Below, piece after piece: positions 1 to 11,018 of a DNA stretch of 64,000 nucleotides (its first letter is position 1; each line of letters starts with the position of its first letter). The translations under genes were made by a program, and so were the position numbers. The notes beneath the pieces were generated by a model. The model saw only the letters and a program-made list of their open reading frames with translations, had not been told where the DNA came from and did not search any database. The stretch lies in contig NW_026262742.1 of NCBI RefSeq assembly GCF_021869535.1, positions 186,001-250,000 on the forward strand. The letters are read 5' to 3'. This DNA comes from Mytilus californianus (Eukaryota; Mollusca; Bivalvia; Mytilida; Mytilidae).

Positions 1-380
1 GGACATCCTTGTTTGAGACCACTGTTAAATGGCCGCTCAATCGTACTGAATATAATACATTTGAGTAAATAGACTGTAAAGCAGCACAAAAATTTTCTGC
101 AACACCCATCACATTCAACTTGGACCATAGTATATTTCTATTGATGGTATCATATGCCTTTTTAAAATCAATAAACGCAGTAGATCTACGAAGCATCTTT
201 CGGACTTCAATTATGTTTGTAAGAGAAGACAATTGATCTATAGTGCTTCGATTTTGACGGAAACCATTTTGTTCGTCGACGAAAATATTATTGTCATCTA
301 TCCATTGCGTTAGCCTTTCGTTTAAAATATCACAATAAAGCTTATAAGAAACACAAGCTAATGCAATACACAAGCTAATT
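1..380 (-). pseudogene. Non-LTR retrotransposon reverse transcriptase fragment (runs off the left edge)
   Basis: Read on the minus strand, this is the middle of a LINE reverse transcriptase. From about 380 downward I see ACVSYKLYCDILNERL, then NGFRQNRSTIDQL, then motif A as FIDFKKAYDTIN (the catalytic Asp context). A KQGCP block (motif B) lies at the very edge but in another frame, so there is a frameshift near base 27. The upstream part is missing and the rest lies outside the window. An imperfect 13-bp duplication (acacaagctaat) sits at the upstream boundary. The clade is uncertain (CR1-, RTE- or Jockey-type). It differs from the I-type LINE found elsewhere in this window. It is a dead fragment. 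Confidence 0.82.
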
Positions 381-1036
381 CGAACCAATTTTGAACACAA
401 TTATTTGAGTGTTATAATAAATTTTTATTAATGATACTGGTGCATATTTAACCTTTCATTCAACTCCTTAGTGCAGTTTTTATGAATTCGTCAAGCTTCA
501 GTGGATTCAATCAACACTATGATAACTGGACACATTACACACTAGTTGGCGCGTGCCACGTAAAATGGTAACAAGTCTTTAATTTCTGAATATATTTACA
601 TTAAAAGTTAAATATATGCTCTTTATGTAAAACTTCATCGTACTGAATAACCTTGGTGCTTATATGACTGTTCTATCATGGCCTTAGTGCAGTTTCAGGA
701 CATTAGTGCACCAAGGCGGCCTATGTTGTGTTTAGACGTACCGTTTTGATAGAACAAAAAACGTAATGACACGAAAAGTCACTCGTTCAAAGCACACCAG
801 CGAATAAAGAAAGATAATACAAACACATTGACGGGCTGTATAAGTACCGAGCGACGTCAAATGAGTATTACTGAAAACAGACCGAACAATAAAATTAATT
901 TTGATAATAAAACAAAGACAAATAAAAGATCTATATAACACGTAATTAATATGATAAACAACGCCAGTACAGAAAATCTATACACCTAGACCATCATGTA
1001 TAATTTGTGAAGTTGATACGGAATATCTATTTTCAA
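381..1036. other. No gene recognised
   Basis: AT-rich sequence between the RT fragment and the first SINE-like copy. Short open frames exist on the minus strand (for example 732-941) but show no recognisable motif or splice context. Confidence 0.5.
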
Positions 1037-1475
1037 GACCCCCAAGGGTGACTTGGGAATAGAAATATGGTCACTTGGTCTTCTCCTGACCGGCAGTAAC
1101 GCTTGCCGAAGTGGGGCGTCCGTTTGTCTCTGCGGGATGTATCAAGTTAGCAGTCACGTCCGGTCAGAATGGGGGCGTTAAATTTGATTCCTCGTGTAAA
1201 GAGTGCTACGCTCTTTGAACGTTAAGAACCCTTGCATCAAGAACCCTTGCATCAACTCTTTGAAGGGTCCGTAGGTGGCCTGTTGCAAGGCAAAATTTCT
1301 ATCCCTATTCAACATACCCTCATTTCCCAGTGGCAGTCCACATTTCCCCGACCATCATCCCGGATTGCCTCTATTATGCCAAGACCTACCTACTGTATTT
1401 ATTGTTAACTTGTACTCGTCCTGAACATGCATGAATATTTGCCACTAGACGTTAAGCAACAAACAATCAATCAAT
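1037..1475 (+). mobile_element. SINE-like element, copy A (older copy, full length)
   Basis: Begins with the family head CCCCCAAGGGTGACTTGGG and ends with the family tail GTTAAGCAACAAACAATCAATC. It carries the family core (GGCGTTAAATTTGATTCCTCG ... GGGTCCGTAGG ... CCTGTTGCAAGG). It is more diverged than copies D, G, H and I, with a short internal duplication of 'aagaacccttgcatca'. No clear target-site duplication. The short open frames in this and other copies are products of the repeat, not genes. Confidence 0.85.
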
Positions 1476-1494
1476 TAACTTATCAACAAAGTCT

Positions 1495-2083
1495 TGATAC
1501 CTTCCGATAAACTATTTTAAAAAAGGACGAGACGGTCTTTAACATGCCCCTTGTTCATCAACTTTCTGCTCATACAGTGGTGACGTTTGAAAAAGTCTGA
1601 ATAGGAGATGTAAGCTCGGGAATATCGTATAAGATGGTTAATTTATATCCCATACGTAGGTGAAGTTGATATATTGCTATTTAGTTGGGGAAATTTGATA
1701 ATTTCAAAACTAAAATCGTCTCGTTTGTCATAGATTCTTGTACTGAGATGACTGTGTATGTCAAATTCGAGGTATAAATAAAAAAAATGAGGCAGAGGAA
1801 GTCGTGTCTGTTGTTTCTTTAATTTTTAGTTCTGGGGGTATATTTTAATGGAACCCAATCAGAAAATTTGGATTGTTAATGGACGAACATCATCATTACA
1901 TCTGAAAGTGTAATTAAATAATCTGGCTTCTTTGATCTTCTTGTTTTTGACAAGTGTCTGACGGAACTCCGATTCATATGAAAATTAGAAGAGGTCAGCA
2001 AGGACGGGCGCATATTGTTCTTATAGGAATTCCGACAATTTGTTGACAGAGTCTTGACTCCAAATTCAACAAATATGTTGCAA
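1495..2083 (-). pseudogene. Penelope-like element RT remnant, subfamily distinct from the other two
   Basis: Minus-strand reading in several frames gives PLE reverse-transcriptase blocks in order. QQIVGIP is followed by a damaged motif corresponding to MGTNCAP, then APVLADLF and FSYESEF. Next come a mutated RYIDD-type motif C, YDKRDDFSFEIIKFP, and SPTYGI...LIRYSRAY. Stops and frameshifts are frequent. The order matches the better-preserved PLEs at 11.0-12.6 kb and 36.7-37.7 kb, but the sequence is a separate subfamily. At 2083/2084 it joins a SINE-like fragment directly. Confidence 0.68.
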
Positions 2084-2263
2084 CAGGCCACCTACGGACC
2101 CCTCAAAAAGTTGTTACAAGGTTTCTAAACGTTCAAAGAGCGTGGCACTCTCTTTAAACGAAGGCATCGGATTTAACGTCCTCATTCTGACCGGACTTGG
2201 CTGCAAACATGATAAATCCCTCACAGCCAAACAGATGCTCCACTTTGGCAAGCGTTTTACTGG
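2084..2263 (-). mobile_element. SINE-like fragment, truncated at both ends
   Basis: Internal part of the SINE-like family in reverse orientation. It runs from the 'caacaggccacctacgg' block through 'cggatttaacgtcc' to 'ggcaagcgttttactg'. Both the CCCCAAGGG head and the AATC tail are missing. It abuts the PLE remnant on its left. Confidence 0.75.
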
Positions 2264-3695
2264 AATAGCCCTTATAGTACAAAATGTATCTGAAAAAAAA
2301 AACATAGTTAACATGGTTAATGAAAAACGATATGAGGAATGAACAACATCCGATATCATCATTTTTAACTGTTTCAACCCATACGAAGAAATAGCATTCA
2401 CTTTCTGAATATAGGAAATGTTGCCATTTTATACTCCGAGTTTTAAAGCTAGAACAAAATATTACTTATTTTCTAGCTCAACTGACATAGATTGGGGGAA
2501 ATGGCGGGGACGAATGTCGCAGTGATTTGCGATTAATCATCTTTGTAAATAGTGAAACATTCTCATTTAATTAAACATTTGTTAGCCTTTCAAGTGTGAT
2601 ATCTTTTCTTTTCATATTTGGATTAACATTACTGATTGTGTTGTTATAACAATACTGCAGTAACAGGTTAATTTGGAATCAATATTTCAAATAAAACACG
2701 AAGAATCAGCGGCGAAAACCGAATAAAATAATCATCATAAACAGCTTGATAACATAACTTGGCAACATGTATTTTGAATCTTTAGATGTGTTCACCTTAA
2801 CATATTTAAGAACCATTATAAAACAACAAAAGTGTATACACATCTTTCAGCTTCGTACGAAAACGTAAACAGTTAACGGTGTATATTAACGTTGAATCTA
2901 CTCAAGAGTTGCCGAGTTTAGAAAAAAAAATAACAATGCATGAAATGCATTTTAAAAATACATTTAATCATTAGATAAATATATTACATGCACATTGTGT
3001 CCTTTAAGACTTACAGTAATCATTATACAAAATATCAGTTTCTACCTTCGGAAATGCATATATAAGTTAAAGAAATATATGATTGTTTAGTATTGTATAG
3101 CAGAAACTGACAAAGTAATGAAATATATAGTAGAGAAGATGACGAAATAGTGACGGTCATTACAGGTGATCCGTCCTGGGACGTTCATGTAAAAAAATAT
3201 AATATTACTTTTTACTATTTATGAGCAACTCGGCGGGTATTTCTAGAAAAGCAAAGGACGCTTACCCTACCGGTGCATCTTGTCCATGCTCACAGCCTTT
3301 AGTGGAATCAAAATTGTTCATTTACTTGTGTTACTTTGTTTGTATTATTTTGGTTATTTTATGGTTCTTTTTTGTTGTCTGTTTTTCAAGTCTGGTCTTG
3401 GTCCCTGGATTGCAATCTTTTGATTTTTACTAGAATATTGGTTCGCTTGATTACTCTTACATATTACTCTGTAGCGATAAAGGACTGCAAGAACATATAA
3501 AAAATGAAGTGAAAATGTAGTATACCTGTGTATTTAAATTTTGTTTCCTAAGATAAGGCCAGGTCTTTTAATCATTTAAAGTTAAAATCAAATTAACATA
3601 TCATTATTTTCTGTATAAATATGGACATATCAGTTGAAAATCCGAGGAAGACATCTGAAGAGGTAATTGTCATCCAGTAACATTGCTCCATAGCC
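2264..3695. other. No gene recognised; AT-rich
   Basis: I see no protein motif or repeat family here. A plus-strand open frame at 3221-3433 is hydrophobic and low-complexity. Bases 3621-3664 could be read as a tiny first exon followed by GTAATT, but nothing supports this. Confidence 0.45.
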
Positions 3696-3709
3696 AAAAT
3701 ACAAAAAAA

Positions 3710-4680
3710 TTGATTGATTGATTGTTGATTGCTTTACGCCGCATTAGCACAGAAAGGCTATATTGCGGCGAGAGCTAATTCGAATATTATAACAGTTTAA
3801 GGTATATTTTTAAAATCAGACAAAAGGTCTTTCAATAAACTAAAATTCTAGACTAAAGCAAATTGATTATTTACAAATAAAAATCAACACTAAGATAACG
3901 TGATAAAAATTAAAATCGTTTTAAATATAACAACATTTTTATATTTTATAATATATTCCAATTTCTTTTAAGAATGAAACAATATTTGTAAATGGAATAT
4001 TATTAAATAAATCATACATATTATTGACATTGAAATGCTTCTTCCGAATATCAGCAGAGTCAATACAATTGATTAAAACATGTTTAATAGTATACTTGCA
4101 GTTACAAGGTATACATTGTGGTTCTACTTCATTTTTTAAAAGATATTCGTGTGTTATTCTAGTATGACCAATACGACATCTAGAAATAACACACTGATCT
4201 TTTCTGCACATAAAATTATTGAAAGGTTTACATAAATTAGGTTTAATTTCATGTAATTTATTACCATCTTTTTTACTCCATTCATTTTTCAATATATTAA
4301 AAACATATTCTCTAATATTAGATTTAAAATCGGTATATGGTATATCACAGTTAGATAAAGGGTCACCCAGGGCATTCTTTGCCTCAAGGTCTACAGCTGT
4401 GTTTCCAAGGATTCCAACATCACTCGGCACCCATAGAAATAATATTTCTTTAAGAAGAATTTTTAAATTCCTCATTACATATAAAATTTTGAGAATTGTT
4501 GGGTTTTTAATTTTAGTATTTTGTATAGCTTGTAAGCATGAAAGTGAATCAGAACATATAATAAATTTGGATTTATCGGAAGAAGCAATAAATTTCAAAG
4601 CCAAAATTATTGCTTCTGCTTCAGCAGTAAAAATCGATGCATCAGATGGCAAACGAAGAGTTGCAGCTCTGTCCCTGAAG
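3710..4680 (-). mobile_element. I-type LINE 3' fragment with perfect target-site duplication (copy L1)
   Basis: A 5'-truncated 971-bp copy of the LINE better preserved at 12.6-16.4 kb. On the minus strand it encodes the C-terminal half of RNase H (from RDRAATLRLPSDASIF, through AEAEAIILAL and CSDSLSCLQ, to WVPSDVGILGNTAVDLEAK) and the C-terminal Cys/His region (CRIGHTRITHEYLL ... PCNCKYTIKHVLINC). In the RNase H block, SHVG has become SDVG. The 3' end is GCGGCGTAAAGCAATCAACAATCAATC. A 14-bp duplication, AAAATACAAAAAAA, flanks it exactly (3696-3709 and 4681-4694). This marks a clean target-primed insertion. Confidence 0.93.
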
Positions 4681-4694
4681 AAAATACAAAAAAA

Positions 4695-5359
4695 AAGAAA
4701 AAAACAAAAAAACAAAAAAAAGAAATCCATCTGAACATGAAACTTTTTCCATAATTCAACAGATCATTTAAGGGAACTGGGAAAGTTAATGAAAAGTGGC
4801 ACACAGCAAATACACCATGCTATTGGACCTCACAAAAGTAAGGAAAAACAGGAAATGCTGGATATATGCCACCTTTAACATGAAAACTTTTAACTAAATG
4901 ATTGAAAAACTTCAGCATTCAAACGATAAATAAATGGAAAACAAAGAGATGTCCAGCATGGATTTATGTGTCACTAAATTGAATGTAGAACAGCAATAAG
5001 ATTGGAAACACTATGTTACAGTCAAACTTTTTAACTGTGTTTTATTCAGTCGCTTAATTTAGTATTTTATATTATAGACCAGCTTGCCTATTTGTGATAT
5101 ATATTTAAACTTTATATAAATGTCACTGTATCTGTATAACAGGTACTTGTGGACAGGATACCCTTTGGGTGCCCCCTGAGTGGGAATATCCCGAATGACC
5201 TCCATGTAGTTTAATTTTTATTTATTTTTAATTAAACGTTTAATTTAATTGTTTTTACTTGTAATATATGTCGAAGTTTCTGACAAACAGCATTTGAGAT
5301 TTTTGCCGGTCGACTGATATGTATATAGAGAGAAGGTAAGTCACTCTGATTTTGTTTAC
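4695..5359. other. No gene recognised
   Basis: AT-rich sequence between the LINE fragment and the PIF1 pseudogene. No convincing upstream helicase motifs (Walker A) were found here, so the pseudogene is 5'-incomplete. Confidence 0.45.
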
Positions 5360-5422
5360 TTGAGTTACCAATTAGTAATCACCTTAAAAATAATATTAAT
5401 AAACGACCCTACCTTTCATGGC

Positions 5423-6280
5423 ATTGACTTCTTTCCTTTCAATAATGAATCATCTATGATCAGTGCTAAAATTTTCAATCAGGTACAAGTTTTATGTAAA
5501 AGTATCAGAAATTCAACAGACCTATTTGGAAACATACAAGTTATTTTGGTTGATATTTTTTACAACTTCCGCCAGTTTCATATGAGCTGTATGGAGATCC
5601 TGGCAAGCACTGTTTTTCTGTACCATGGTTTTATACATTTTTTTCGCATAAAATTAACTTAAATATTATACATCGACAAGATGACCAAAGCCTTATCAAT
5701 TATAAATGAACTTGAAATTGGAGATATTTCAGATGACAGTGTAGCTTTCTTGAAATCACTTGATAGGCAATTACAGAATGAGCGATTAAATAAATGTGTT
5801 CACCTGTTTGCCAGAAATTATGGTGTAGATGTATTCAATTACTATAAAATACAGTCACTACAAGGAGATCTCAAAGTGTATGCGTCTCAAGATGAGGATT
5901 CACAACATTATTTAAGCAAATTTCTTGCACTTAAAAATCTTGGACTTAAGCTTGGTTGTCCTGTTATGTTGATTAAAAATTTAAATGACATATTAGTCAA
6001 AGGACTTTGTGGTACTGTAACAAAACTTAACACTGATTCAGTAGAAGTAAAATTCACACTTGAACATAAGACATTGACTGTGACAATTGTAAGAGAGGTA
6101 TTTACGACTTTTGATCCTGTGGAAAAAATAGTGTTGGCTAAGAGAGTTCAACAACAATGTCATTATTATTTTATTGGAACAGAGTTTTTGGGCGATATGG
6201 CCATGAAATCTGGCAGGAAGACATCAATAGACTGTCAAAAGGTCATTGGTTGGGTGACAGCATTGTTTATGTTGCAATAA
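5423..6280 (+). pseudogene. PIF1-family DNA helicase pseudogene fragment
   Basis: PIF1 helicases are SF1B 5'-to-3' DNA helicases; Helitron transposons carry a related domain. Visible blocks in order: a damaged motif II (NNESSMIS where DExSM is expected), FNQVQVLCKSIRNS, LFGNIQVILVDIFY, then after a frameshift QLPPVSYELYGDPGKHCF and INLNIIHRQDDQSLI. After a second shift, at 5681 onward, come INELEIGDISDDSVAFLKSL, LFARNYGVDVFNY, QHYLSKFLALKNLGLKLGCPVMLIKNL and GTVTKL. The two shifts cancel, so the first and last parts share a frame. From about 6152 the sequence departs from the family just where the C-terminal HKSQG-type motif should follow. The Walker A end is missing. It is a dead copy, either of an amplified host PIF1 or of a Helitron-type helicase. 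Confidence 0.78.
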
Positions 6281-7383
6281 GGTGATTACTATTCAAGACT
6301 TATACTGCTTATATGCGGCATTCATCACAAGAAAGCATTTTGTTATCATAAGTGTCCTGGGTTATCCACTTTTGATTGAAGCAAAACATGAGGGCAATAG
6401 TAGGTATTTAAGGGACAACAAACTTGCTATTACCTAAATGAATTTGCCAATGAGACAACTATCTACCAAAAATCAAATAAAGTGGATGTGAGAGCTTTCA
6501 AAGATGCCTCAACTATAAAATCTGAAACAAATATTCACACTCTTGTACATGCAAGCAGAAACCTGTAAACCATAAACATTCTGTACAATTCTAGAGCTAT
6601 GTCATTATATTATCTTAATAACTGAAAAAGTAAAAAGGAAGTGTTGCTTTCAGTGGCATTGCAAAAATCTGCTGGCCTTATTCACGGAATACCCTGCTTA
6701 TGCATGGGATTTCTTACCATCAGAGTACAAACATTACCTTTAATTAATCTGGATAGTGATATAACGGGAAAAGCAGTCTCCTCAGACAATAAGTTAACAA
6801 CATTCAAGAATGTATTACCTCAGAAACAGAAGACCATTTTGAATTTCAGAATTGATACAGGAAGAATGTTAAACAGAATTGACAGAAATGGCAAAGGAAA
6901 AAATGCATAAGAGACATTACAAATACAGTGTATAGTGTTTCTTCACCATAAACTCTGCAGAACGTTCATAATATGCTGATGAATGTTAATTCATTTCTTC
7001 AATAACAAATTCCCAAGCTTCCTGGACTAAGGACAAAATTCCATGGACAAAAAACGCAAAGTAAGAAGAAATGTCGAACAGAAAAAAAAACAAGTTAAGG
7101 TTTATAACCCCTTCTGTAGCCTTTGAATTAGGACATTTTCAAACTGCGATAGTATAAAAACAGCAAATATAATGAACCATAGAGATTGGCCATTTTGTTC
7201 ATACACAAAGGGGAAACTTTGAGCAAAGCAATATTATTTATAGTCTCATTGAATTTAATAGTTAAACGGGATTTTGAGGCAAATAAACCAAGATTTTTGT
7301 AGAAAATACAGACTTTAAACACGGAGAGTTTTGTTATAAAATTTGACGTAGACGAGTTACTTTGTGTCACTACGCATTTGATT
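6281..7383. other. No gene recognised; faint trace of a PLE 3' end
   Basis: The only recognisable piece is 'tgccaatgagacaactatct' near 6450-6470, which resembles the terminal part of the PLE 3'-end family found at 7.4 kb and 10.3 kb. Open frames at 6641-6910 (+) and 7128-7370 (-) have no recognisable motif. Confidence 0.4.
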
Positions 7384-7795
7384 GAGTTACGCTTTCCAAT
7401 TGATATTTTATAGTGTGTCTTTCTATGTTGTGATGTTATATTATTGTTTCTGTAAAAGGTAGAAGGTTTGGTACCATTAAAACGTTTAATCCCGCTTCAA
7501 ATGTTTGCACCTGTCCTAAGTCAGGAATCTGATGTTAAGTGGTTGTCGTTTATTTACGTACTTCACAAGTGTTTCTCGTTTTTATACAGATTATACCATT
7601 GGTTTTCCCGTTTGAATGGTTTTACACTAGTAATTTATGGGGCCCTTTATAGCTTGCTGTTCAGTGTGAGCCAAGGCTCCCTGTTGAGGACCGTACCTTG
7701 ACCTATAATGATATACTTTTATAAATTGTAATTTGGATGGAGAGTTGTCGCATTGGCACTCATACCACATCTTTCTATATCTATAGATTGCTCAC
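7384..7795 (+). mobile_element. Solo 3' end of a Penelope-like element
   Basis: Plus-oriented copy of the family that lies directly downstream of the PLE RT at 10.3-11.0 kb (there in reverse). It runs from 'gagttacgctttccaattgat' through 'cctgtcctaagtcaggaatct' and 'gggccctttatag' to 'gagttgtcgcattggcactc'. It closely matches 43493-43905. No RT coding lies upstream, so this is probably a strongly 5'-truncated PLE insertion. Confidence 0.7.
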
Positions 7796-8049
7796 TTGAT
7801 TTTCTTGAACCACGCGCTGAGACACTTAAGTCGAGCGCACCCGTGAAGGTGGACTTTAATTGGGCCATATTTACATTTGTTTACACCAATATCTAAATTT
7901 ATTAACTTGTTTAAAGGAAATTAATGCTAGCACTGGGGGCAATAATCCTTTATCTATCAAGCACCGAATTGCAAACTATGAGAGTACAAGGGGAAATGCT
8001 CTGGGCTTTCTATAAAATTTACATTTGTTTACATTGAATCAACACAAGG

Positions 8050-8455
8050 TTGGTTGTTGGTTGCTTAACGTCCAGTGGCAAATATTTCATGCATGTTCAG
8101 GACGAGAACAAGTTAACAATAAATACAATAGGTAGAGTAGGTCTTGTCATAATAGAGGCCATTCGGGATGATGGTCAGGGAAATTTGGACTGCTACTCGA
8201 AAATGAGGGTATATTGGATAGGGTGAGAAATTTTTTCCTTGCAACAGGCCACCTACGGACCCCTCAAAGAGTTGTTGCAGTGTTTTTTAACGTGCAAAGA
8301 GCGTGACACACTCTTTACATGAGGCATCGGGTTTAACGTCCCCATTCTGAGCGGACGCACAGCCACACGGACGCCCCACTTCGGCAAGCGTTTTACTGCC
8401 GGTCGGGAAAAGACCCAATGACCATATTTCGTTTCCCCAGTCACCCTTGGGGGAT
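8050..8455 (-). mobile_element. SINE-like element, copy B, full length with TSD
   Basis: Complete family member in reverse orientation: tail TTGGTTGTTGGTTGCTTAACG at the left, head CAGTCACCCTTGGGGG at the right. Flanked by a perfect 12-bp duplication ATCAACACAAGG (8038-8049 and 8456-8467), which proves insertion by target-primed retrotransposition or a similar staggered-cut mechanism. Confidence 0.92.
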
Positions 8456-8533
8456 ATCAACACAAGGGTATATCATCCTTAAGGAATCCAAAATGTTGTT
8501 TTTTATATTTATTTAGTTCTTCATTTACAATTA

Positions 8534-8758
8534 GGGACGATATCAAAAGATCAATGTAAGATAAAAAACTTAAACCAAATAGTTTGAGGGGGATGGTTAA
8601 AACTGCTGCAATTTTTGTTTATCCGACATTGATTTTTACATATATACATATTGGTCAATCAATTTTTTTCAAATTAAGCCAAGAGGGGGGAGGGGGGTAA
8701 GTGAAAAAACTATGTGAATTAAGTTTTTTATCCTTCATTGAACTTTTGATGTCGTCCC
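8534..8758. mobile_element. PIF/Harbinger-like MITE
   Basis: A 225-bp element with imperfect terminal inverted repeats of about 40 bp. The left end GGGACGATATCAAAAG mirrors the right end, which reads GGGACGACATCAAAAG in reverse complement. Flanked by TTA on both sides (8531-8533, 8759-8761). A TTA target duplication and GGG-initial repeats fit the PIF/Harbinger superfamily. No coding capacity. A G-rich run (gaggggggaggggggt) lies in the middle. Confidence 0.75.
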
Positions 8759-8761
8759 TTA

Positions 8762-9580
8762 GTATACACCGTCATTGAAAATGAGAAATGAGGCCTCATT
8801 TCTTTTTGTTCTTTCCTAGATATTAACATAGTATTTAATACAACCAGTCAATGGCTGAAACCTTTATAGGTCATTTATGTATTTATTTATAAACTTTCTT
8901 ATGGACAATTTGTAAAGTCAGTCAAGCTCGTAAAAACTTCCATCATCAAACTTGTGACATAATATATTACATTAAATAAACTAGTCCCAGATTAAACTAG
9001 GGGTTCTTAATGACAAGTTTGAAATAAACGCTTCAATTTTTTTATTATCACAGTCTGTATGGTTCTATTAATTTTGGTCAGCGTTTTGGTTTTACTCATT
9101 TTTTTTATCACCCAAACCCTCAATATCTTTTCTTGTCATTCGAGTTTTCATCTAAGTTTGAACAATTGATTACAAATATTAATTAATTGGTTGAATCAGG
9201 ATTATAAACTGTTAAACAGGCACTTCTCAAAGTAGGGTTTTTTACTTTCTTAGGTGTGTGTTACATCTTTTTAAAATCTTGTCGTCTGTGTCATATTAAG
9301 ATCAGATAGATTTGGAAAACAAACTCAGCGCTTTCATTCATCATCTTCTGATTCAGTTTGATTTCAAGTATTATTGATAGTGAATATTTCTTGATATCGG
9401 AACATCCTCTACATTACTATATATATATACAAAAAATAGATTAGCATACATGTCCATATTTATCTTTCCATATTAAGTAACAGTTTGCTGTCAGACTAGA
9501 GGAATATAGTAACAATTTGTAAAAAGAATAGCCATAGATAAGTCTAGAGTAATCAAATACACTTCTCTTGTGATTCTCAG
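8762..9580. other. No gene recognised
   Basis: AT-rich. No motifs seen apart from an alternating AT run near 9418-9428. It may contain intron sequence 5' of the exon remnant at 9581. Confidence 0.4.
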
Positions 9581-9750
9581 TTCATCTGTTATTTTCAATG
9601 GTTGGGCATACTCATGGGGATATAGATGCTACATTCAGTAAACTATCAGATAACCTAAGGAAAAATGATGCAGAATCAATGGTCCATCTTATGAGCACGC
9701 TGCCATCAAGTCAACGAACCCAAGAATTATATAATGACTTGAATGGTTAG
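9581..9750 (+). pseudogene. Exon remnant with GHTHGDID motif (DUF7869-like)
   Basis: A plausible splice acceptor (gattctcag) ends at 9580. The exon then reads HLLFSMVGHTHGDIDATFS, KLSDNLRKNDAESMVHL and MSTLPSSQR before a stop at 9748-9750. The motif GHTHxDID.xFS followed by a short helical segment is familiar from a large family of uncharacterised, probably transposon-related invertebrate proteins; I recall it as DUF7869 but could not check. In that family the fourth position is usually Glu (GHTHED), here Gly. Downstream frames to about 10130 are broken by stops, so this is probably a dead copy. Confidence 0.55.
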
Positions 9751-9844
9751 AACCCAATATAACTTCAGTTACGAGACAAACTGGGCCGCTCCATTACAAA
9801 TTCTCCAGATATTAAACAAACAGTCTTATAGAGGAATACAAAGA

Positions 9845-9900
9845 CCTTAAGCATAGACCATGGAAAAAAAGGCCTTAAGCATAGACCATGGAAAAAAAGG
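9845..9900 (+). repeat. 28-bp perfect tandem duplication
   Basis: Two identical adjacent units of CCTTAAGCATAGACCATGG followed by AAAAAAAGG (9845-9872 and 9873-9900). Probably a replication slippage event in the decayed region after the GHTH exon. Confidence 0.9.
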
Positions 9901-10138
9901 CCAAAACCAATGCTTAAACAGTTACCAAAAGTGATAATACCAAATTTGAACTTTTATACAAGAAAAAATATGGAAAGGCACACATTTTTATTCTCGGACA
10001 ATGTTTTTGACATACAGGACAGGTGGTGGCAGAGATTTCTAAAACATATCGAGGACTGTACAAAAAAAAAGCAAATGTTTATGCCAGGGAAAATGCAAAA
10101 TGGCTGCTACCTCTGTTACCAAGTCGATTAGATTGGAC

Positions 10139-10243
10139 GTTGCTAAACGTCCAGTGGCAAATGTTTCATGCATGTTCAGGACGAGAACAAGTTAACAATA
10201 AATACAATAGGTAGGTCTTGTCATAATAGAGGCCATTCGGGTG
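10139..10243 (-). mobile_element. SINE-like tail fragment
   Basis: Only the 3' quarter of the family remains, in reverse orientation, from 'acgttgctaaacgtccagtggc' to 'aatagaggccattcggg'. The AATC tail is eroded. Confidence 0.75.
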
Positions 10244-10299
10244 GTATTGATTCTTGATATTTTAGCCGTCTTTAGAGTATAACAAACAACTCTAAATAT

Positions 10300-11018
10300 A
10301 AAAAAAGATGTGGTATGATTGCCAATGAGACAACTCTCCACAAGAGACCAAAATGACACAGAAATTAAGAACTATAGGTCACCGTACGGCCTTCAACAAT
10401 GAGCAACGCCCATACCGCATAGTCAGCTATAAAAGGCCCCGAAATGACAATATAAAACAATTCAAACGAGAAAACCAACGGCCTTATTTATGTACAAAAA
10501 ATGAACGAAAAACAAATATGTAACACATTAACAAACGACAACCACTGAATTACAGGCTCCTGACTTGGGACAGGCACATACATACATACATAATGTGGCG
10601 GGGTTAAACATGTTAGCGGGATCCCAACCCTCCCCCTAACCTGGGACAGTAGTATAACAGTACTACATAAGAACGAACTATAAAAATCAGTTGAAAAAGG
10701 CTTAACTCATCAGATGGACAAAAATACAAGTGGACGTGGCCGGGTACTTGTACATCCCAACAACAAAAAGACACTAGGTACTGATCTGAGAGTACTCGCA
10801 GTTAACTGACAACTAGTTCAAAGCCACTAACAACTATTAAAAAAATCATGCATCTGATACTAAATTATCAATCCGTACACATCCAACATCCAATGGATTT
10901 AGTGTAAAGACGTTATAAACAGTCAGAGAAAAACATGACCTTGTGCAATGCCAAGATACAGGTATCAACAGATTGTAGATTCATGAATGTGTATATGTAT
11001 ATAACATACTAGTAATAT
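10300..11018 (-). mobile_element. 3' untranslated end of Penelope-like element 1
   Basis: Lies immediately downstream (minus strand) of the PLE RT. It contains the family landmarks 'gtggtatgattgccaatgag', 'cagctataaaaggccccg', 'ctcctgacttgggacaggc' and 'gggttaaacatgttagcggg'. The same sequence recurs as solo pieces at 7.4 and 43.5 kb, which ties those pieces to PLEs. A short CATA run (10568-10582) marks local slippage. Confidence 0.72.

Noticed and set aside
3621-3664. Tiny first exon MDISVENPRKTSEE with donor GTAATT
   Set aside because: Fourteen codons and a donor are easily found by chance; no downstream exon seen.
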